Shown here: piece after piece, positions 59,700-64,000 of the stretch
Position numbering within the stretch: the first letter of the stretch is position 1
Layout of the letters: every line of letters begins with the position of its first letter
Source: Mucilaginibacter mallensis
GTDB lineage: Bacteria; Bacteroidota; Bacteroidia; Sphingobacteriales; Sphingobacteriaceae
Reading direction: 5' to 3'
NCBI RefSeq assembly: GCF_900105165.1
Contig: NZ_LT629740.1
Location: 5,518,001 to 5,582,000 of the forward strand
Length of the DNA: 64,000 nucleotides
Notes under the pieces: model-generated
Seen by the model: the letters and a program-made list of their open reading frames with translations, nothing else
Databases searched by the model: none
Told to the model about the DNA's origin: nothing
Position numbers and translations under genes: made by a program

Positions 59700-60479
59700 A
59701 TGAATAAAGCTATCGTCATCACTGCCTGTCTTCTCCTAGTCTTATTTAAAAGTGCATTCGCCCAGGATCAGCTAAAGATTGCGGAGGATAGCGACAGCAA
59801 AAAGGATACGCAAATATGTACTATCAAAGCGTTGGATGGCAACGATCAGAAAGTGCATGTTATGCCCGACTACTTTAATCGCCTGTTAAAAATAAGCTGT
59901 TTAAAAGATACAATAACCATATTTGATTACTGGGGCGTACCTGCGGAGGTAACTGTTTTAAATAAAAATTTTATAAAGATCAGTTATGCAGTTAGAGGGG
60001 GATCGGATATCAGTTTAAGTAATGTGATGGTTTTATGTATAAACGGTGGTCGACTGTATGAAGCTATGCATGTTTTAGAACATGTAAGCTCGGAATCGGA
60101 AGGCGAAAAGGAGCTTTACCGGAATATTTACAAGATAACAATGACCTTAAGCGGCGATGATAAAAAGAACTATAAACTGCATGTAGGTATTCATGATAGT
60201 GTTAAGTCAAGGGCCACACCTGCAATAAATTATAATTACAACAACCAAACTGTTTTGAGTTTTGATGCAGGCCGGAATGTTTTTTATAGCATAAAGGAGG
60301 ATATATACGACAGTTTTGCCGTTTATCCCACAACGCAGAAAAACTACAAAGAAAAGCTTAAAGGTAATTATCCCGTAATTATTTTAGGCAAAGAAACGTA
60401 CTATTACATAAAAGGCGGATGGTATAATTTAGGAAGGAATAATGAGCTGAGTGGATTTACAACCCATACAGCAAGATGA
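59700..60479 (+). CDS. Hypothetical exported protein (259 aa)
   Basis: MNKAIVITACLLLVLFKSAFA is a signal peptide. The mature 240 residues have SYAVRGGSDISLSNVMVLCING, EHVSSESEGEKELYRNIYKITMTLSGDDKKNYKLHVG and DAGRNVFYSIKEDIYDSFAVYP, with no motif I recognise. It looks periplasmic and beta-rich. Real by codon use and length. Confidence 0.65.
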   Translation: MNKAIVITACLLLVLFKSAFAQDQLKIAEDSDSKKDTQICTIKALDGNDQKVHVMPDYFNRLLKISCLKDTITIFDYWGVPAEVTVLNKNFIKISYAVRGGSDISLSNVMVLCINGGRLYEAMHVLEHVSSESEGEKELYRNIYKITMTLSGDDKKNYKLHVGIHDSVKSRATPAINYNYNNQTVLSFDAGRNVFYSIKEDIYDSFAVYPTTQKNYKEKLKGNYPVIILGKETYYYIKGGWYNLGRNNELSGFTTHTAR

Positions 60480-60571
60480 TCTTTGCCCTTTTCCTTAATG
60501 GGGATTGGGCGATATTACAATACCTTAAACCTATCAGCGTTTTAATTGTACTATAATAAAATGCTATAGTT

Positions 60572-61126
60572 ATGGAACCATTTAGAAAGATACGTTCAAA
60601 CGTAAAAATATATGCAGACCACCTTTCGCACGACGGCTTTAAACAAGTTTTCGACCATATTGACCAGCTCAACATTAAAAAGGGTGTAGACAGGCTGGGT
60701 CTCGAAAAATTTATTGAGCAATGCGCCTACCTGGCGGCGGGCTCCGGGGTAATATCGGGCAGCGGCGGTATGCTTACCATGGTGGTGGGTATCCCCTTTG
60801 ATTTTATAAACCTCATTACCCAGCAATTCAGGGTTACGATGGCTATTATGTACTACAATAAAGGCACCTATGAGCTGGATTTTAATGATTTTATGACATT
60901 GGTAGCCACATCGCTAAAAGTGGAAGCCAGTGTAGCTCTCACCAAAACCATGATGGAAGGCATAGCCGAAAAGTTGTTAATGATACTAGGCACCCGCACC
61001 GCTGAACGTATGGTCCCTATAGTTGGGGCTGCTATTGGTGGGACGGCTAATTACCTGTTCATAAAGCGGATGGCTACATCGGTACGGAAAATACAGATAA
61101 CGCCGATTATTATCACGGTGAATTAA
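60572..61126 (+). CDS. EcsC-like protein
   Basis: The 184-residue protein has a small hydrophobic region (AGSGVISGSGGMLTMVVGIPFDFINLITQQFR) and a Gly-rich, membrane-proximal end (AERMVPIVGAAIGGTANYLFIKRMATSVRK). That pattern resembles EcsC-family proteins. The function in Bacteroidota is unknown. A signal peptide is absent, so it is cytoplasmic or peripheral. Confidence 0.6.
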   Translation: MEPFRKIRSNVKIYADHLSHDGFKQVFDHIDQLNIKKGVDRLGLEKFIEQCAYLAAGSGVISGSGGMLTMVVGIPFDFINLITQQFRVTMAIMYYNKGTYELDFNDFMTLVATSLKVEASVALTKTMMEGIAEKLLMILGTRTAERMVPIVGAAIGGTANYLFIKRMATSVRKIQITPIIITVN

Positions 61127-61137
61127 GAATTTCAATT

Positions 61138-61350
61138 GTAGCGATGGGTTTGAAACCCGGAGTGTTCGGTAGATTGAATTTTGTTTTTTATTCCCTCCTC
61201 ACGGGAGGGGTGTGGTTGGATGTGAAGTGGCAGGGAGGGGTTTATACACCAACCTATCTGTTAAACCCCACCCTTCCCCGCCCCAAGGCGGGAATCGCAC
61301 AAGGCCGATGCTCCCTTTCCATCTTTCGAACACCCATCGCTTGAAACCTA
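61138..61350. repeat. Inverted repeat GCGATGGGT...ACCCATCGC (family J)
   Basis: GCGATGGGT (61141-61149) and ACCCATCGC (61332-61340) are exact, with GTGTTCG and CGAACAC nearby in inverted order. Between them is GGGAGGGG/CCCTCC-rich filler. The 61144-61344 open frame follows the repeat and is not counted as a gene. Confidence 0.65.
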
Positions 61351-61367
61351 TTGTTATGGTATAAATA

Positions 61368-61991
61368 TTATTTAATCCCCGCTATCTTACTGGCCAACTC
61401 CGCCAGCTGAACGGTTTGCTCTGCATCAATGTTTTTATTATTGCTGATGATGAGCGTGTGGTTAAGCGCTTCCATTTCAATGTCATCGTCCATATCCATT
61501 ATTGTGTTCCTGAAATTCCAGTTCATGGCCGGTAATGCCTTTTGTTCATCATTGGTGACTACATAAAACTTCCCGCTGAATACTTTATCATCCGGGAATT
61601 TAAGTTCAACAGGGTGGATGAGGTTTACTATCCTATCGGTAAATGTTTCCCTGCGGATAAGTATCCGGCCAAAATCATTTTTAAGGGTGATAAAAGCCCA
61701 AACCTTGTATTGGTAAAAATCCTGATCCTCCCCTGAGCGTACACTATGATAATAATTATGGATTTTAACAAAAGCCAGGTAACATTCATTAGCGGTATTG
61801 TTGATCTGCAAAACACCGCCAACGCTTATATCAGGGTTAATGTTTATGGTCTCAAATTTGTTGATGTGCAGGTTGATATCATCGGGCACACTGATATTGA
61901 ATTTTGCGCTTAGGGCAGCGTAAGTATTCTCAAGCGCCTGTACGGTATCAGCACGGAGCGAGCAGGTATCAAAGGGGAAATTGTGCAGCAT
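61368..61991 (-). CDS. Hypothetical protein (207 aa), linked to permease
   Basis: I do not recognise this soluble protein. It begins MLHNFPFDTCSLRADTVQALEN and contains many Asn/Asp and aromatic residues (FVKIHNYYHSVRSGEDQDFYQYKVWAF) with no signal peptide. It lies 19 bp after the permease gene stop on the same strand, so it is probably cotranscribed. Confidence 0.65.
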   Translation of the reverse strand: MLHNFPFDTCSLRADTVQALENTYAALSAKFNISVPDDINLHINKFETININPDISVGGVLQINNTANECYLAFVKIHNYYHSVRSGEDQDFYQYKVWAFITLKNDFGRILIRRETFTDRIVNLIHPVELKFPDDKVFSGKFYVVTNDEQKALPAMNWNFRNTIMDMDDDIEMEALNHTLIISNNKNIDAEQTVQLAELASKIAGIK

Positions 61992-62010
61992 ATAGCAGTT
62001 AGCTTTAGGT

Positions 62011-64000
62011 TTATTCGTTACGGAGTGATTTTACCGGGTTTACCAGCGCTGCTTTATAGGTGATATAACCGATGGTCCCTATGGCTATAAACAACAGGCC
62101 TGCAACCGGCGCAACAAAACCCCACCAGCTTAGATCCACCTTAAAGGCATAACCCTGCAGCCATTGTTCAATAAATAAATAGGCCAATGGCAGCGCCAGC
62201 AAGCTTGAAAACAATACCAGCTTAACGGCATCCATAGTAAGGATGTAAATGATATGTGCCACTGATGCCCCTAATACCTTGCGTACGCCAATTTCTTTAA
62301 TTCTGCGGGCAGTTGAATATGCGGTTAAGCCAAACAGGCCCATGCAGGCGATAAGGATGGCCAGGCCTGAGAACAGCAGGAAGATGTTGCCGAATTGCAA
62401 GTCCTGCTGATATTGGCGGTTATAAAAATCATCCAGGAAAAACCAATCCAGTGATGATTCAGGGAAATAGCTGTTCCATGTATTTTTTATGCTGCTGATG
62501 ATCTGATCGGGGTTATTGCTACTGAATTTAACCGAATAATAATTTACCGGCACCCAGCTAAACTTGGGATCCATAAATAAAATAACCGGGGTATAACTTT
62601 GTTGTAGCGACCGCTGGTGATAATCCTTTACCACGCCAATTACAGGGTTTGGCCTTTTCTCGCTGGTTTCGAGCCATACCAGTTTGCCGATAGCGTCCTC
62701 GTTGGATGCAAAACCCAATTGCTTTACCGCGGCCTCATTTAAAACCAGGCCAATGGAGTCTGCCGGGCGACTTTTGTCAAATGCCCGGCCCGCAGCTAAT
62801 TGAATGTTATAGTTTTTGATAAAATCATGATCCACTTTTAGCATTTCATAGAGGTGCTCTTCGGTTTTTGAGTCGCCAAATTTGCGGTTGGCCAAAAACT
62901 CGCCCACTTCCTTACCCGGCACCGCGCCCGACGCGGTTACACCTTTTACGCCGGGTGTATTCAATAACAGTTGTTTAAAGCTGTTTAATTTTTGTGCTGA
63001 GCCCGGTGTATTTACAGGCGCTTTTAATACGATGGTTTGATCGATACTTACCCCCAATTGCTGCTTGCTCATAAAAACGATCTGCCGGTAAACAGCAACG
63101 GTGCCAGCGATTAGCAGCAGCGATGCCGCGAACTGGAATGCCACCATCCCCTTGCGCAGGATAACGCCGGTTTTGGAAAAGGTGTGTTTGCCTTTTAAAA
63201 CACTCACCGGTTTTAAGCGGGATAACAGCAAAGCGGGGTACAAACCCGATAATAATATGCTCCCTACAAATACTACGGCTATTTGCAGGTATAATGAGGT
63301 ATTAAACAACAAACCGAATAATACAGAATGGTTCAATAAATTTGGCAATAGCTGCGCGGCTATGGCTACTATAACAATACCCAGCACCAGCGCGATAGCA
63401 TTAATAACAAGTGATTCAAACAAAAACTGCAGCAGTAATTGCAGCGAGCTGGCCCCGTTCACCTTGCGGATACCGACCTCACGGGCGCGGTCGATAGCCT
63501 TTGCGGTTGAGAGGTTGATGTAGTTAACGCAGGCGATCAGTAAAATAACATAGGCTATAATGCCCAGGAATTTTACGGCGGTACGGTTGCCCTTTACCTC
63601 AAGCTCATATTGTTTGGCAGGGTTAAGGTGAATATCAGTAAGGGGCACCAGGGTAACAGCCCATTTAAGATCTTTAAGCGATGGTCCGTTTTTATAACGC
63701 TCGGCAAGGGCCGGGAATTTAGCCTCAACACTATGCGGACTGGTGCCCGGTTGTAATTTTAAAAAGGTATAGCTCTCATGCAGATACCAGAAATCCCTTT
63801 CAAATTGTGGGCAGGTAGCCCATGAAATGAGGTAATTGAACTGCATGGTGGAGTTTTTAGGCACATCCTTAAACACACCGGTAACCATGCAATGCAAAAT
63901 ACCATTTTGAGTGCTTACCTCCAGAAATTTGCCGATTGGATCGATACTGCCAAAATACTTTTGTGCTGCTGCTTGAGAGATCACCATGGTATTAACCTCC
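62011..64000 (-). CDS. ABC transporter permease, MacB/FtsX type (N-terminus outside window)
   Basis: The frame continues to the right edge (EVNTMVISQAAAQKYFG), so about 100-150 N-terminal residues, including the first membrane helix, are missing. MacB-PCD domain motifs are followed by two FtsX blocks: FLGIIAYVILLIACVNYINLSTA...REVGIRKVNGASSLQLLLQFL and CMGLFGLTAYSTARRIKEIGVRKVLGASVAHIIYIL. This two-FtsX arrangement in about 800 residues is the common Bacteroidota antimicrobial-peptide or lipoprotein-type exporter permease. The ATPase partner is not in this window. Confidence 0.9.
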   Translation of the reverse strand, partial: EVNTMVISQAAAQKYFGSIDPIGKFLEVSTQNGILHCMVTGVFKDVPKNSTMQFNYLISWATCPQFERDFWYLHESYTFLKLQPGTSPHSVEAKFPALAERYKNGPSLKDLKWAVTLVPLTDIHLNPAKQYELEVKGNRTAVKFLGIIAYVILLIACVNYINLSTAKAIDRAREVGIRKVNGASSLQLLLQFLFESLVINAIALVLGIVIVAIAAQLLPNLLNHSVLFGLLFNTSLYLQIAVVFVGSILLSGLYPALLLSRLKPVSVLKGKHTFSKTGVILRKGMVAFQFAASLLLIAGTVAVYRQIVFMSKQQLGVSIDQTIVLKAPVNTPGSAQKLNSFKQLLLNTPGVKGVTASGAVPGKEVGEFLANRKFGDSKTEEHLYEMLKVDHDFIKNYNIQLAAGRAFDKSRPADSIGLVLNEAAVKQLGFASNEDAIGKLVWLETSEKRPNPVIGVVKDYHQRSLQQSYTPVILFMDPKFSWVPVNYYSVKFSSNNPDQIISSIKNTWNSYFPESSLDWFFLDDFYNRQYQQDLQFGNIFLLFSGLAILIACMGLFGLTAYSTARRIKEIGVRKVLGASVAHIIYILTMDAVKLVLFSSLLALPLAYLFIEQWLQGYAFKVDLSWWGFVAPVAGLLFIAIGTIGYITYKAALVNPVKSLRNE

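Noticed and set aside
61144..61344. 66-residue open frame after the EcsC-like gene
   Set aside because: It coincides with the family J inverted repeat and GGGAGGGG filler.

Overview
The window looks like chromosomal DNA from a Bacteroidota bacterium, most likely Sphingobacteriaceae (Mucilaginibacter or Pedobacter type). This rests on three things. The gene families are typical of the group: bacillithiol enzyme BshA, OstA-like protein, LIC11966-type surface protein, TlpA-like thioredoxin with an N-terminal extension, tandem rhomboids followed by an EEP phosphatase, and a four-helix-bundle (S23) protein. Several genes have TAnnTTTG promoter elements instead of E. coli-type -10 boxes. Many short hairpin repeats sit between genes. 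There is no rRNA, tRNA, CRISPR array, phage or transposase gene that I can see; most of the content is housekeeping.

Layout. 1-3063: end of a sigma-54 response regulator, a tiny DHp-like protein, an AI-2E family permease and a YtxH/holin-like/unknown membrane trio. 3151-7902: TrmB, an alkyltransferase-like protein, a TlpA-type thioredoxin, two VOC proteins, an AhpD-like protein, an S23 protein inside inverted repeats, and Tag glycosylase. 8131-14105: DNA polymerase I and the glycogen genes glgA-glgC. 14183-22516: MBL hydrolase, YbaB, class C serine hydrolase, DUF6624-like lipoprotein, GNAT-MarR operon, FumC, S1/P1 nuclease, LMW phosphatase. 22497-31569: two paralogous GNATs around a 0.7-kb repeat field, HisS with an unusual insertion, BshA, a beta-lactamase-fold hydrolase fused to a GH3-C-like domain, and an amidohydrolase. 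31710-38910: MutL, two rhomboids, EEP phosphatase, CysS. 39003-48781: mainly minus-strand envelope genes (LIC11966, C-terminal processing protease, MoxR ATPase, SurA-like PPIase, OstA-like) with RdgB on the plus strand. 48833-56564: TilS, PH-like membrane protein, XRE regulator-HD hydrolase, Fur, MgtA and a porin. 56774-64000: cytidine deaminase, HIT, GreA, D-2-hydroxyacid dehydrogenase, unknown proteins, EcsC-like protein and a truncated MacB/FtsX-type permease.

The least ordinary content is non-coding. At least a dozen families of 40-160 bp inverted repeats lie between genes. Several have arms made of short quasi-tandem words. One arm pair brackets the S23 gene, and its right arm supplies the first codons of tag, so the S23 gene looks like the protein-coding form of an IVS-like element and some ORF-less hairpins may be its relatives. 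Other points worth checking are a perfect 40-bp palindrome before a GNAT-MarR operon, a roughly 60-residue AT-rich insertion in the HisRS catalytic domain, an alkyltransferase-like protein with Ala replacing the acceptor Cys, a MutL without canonical endonuclease motifs, and a 34-bp palindrome upstream of fur-mgtA-porin. I did not find an obvious multi-gene defence or novel enzymatic system.
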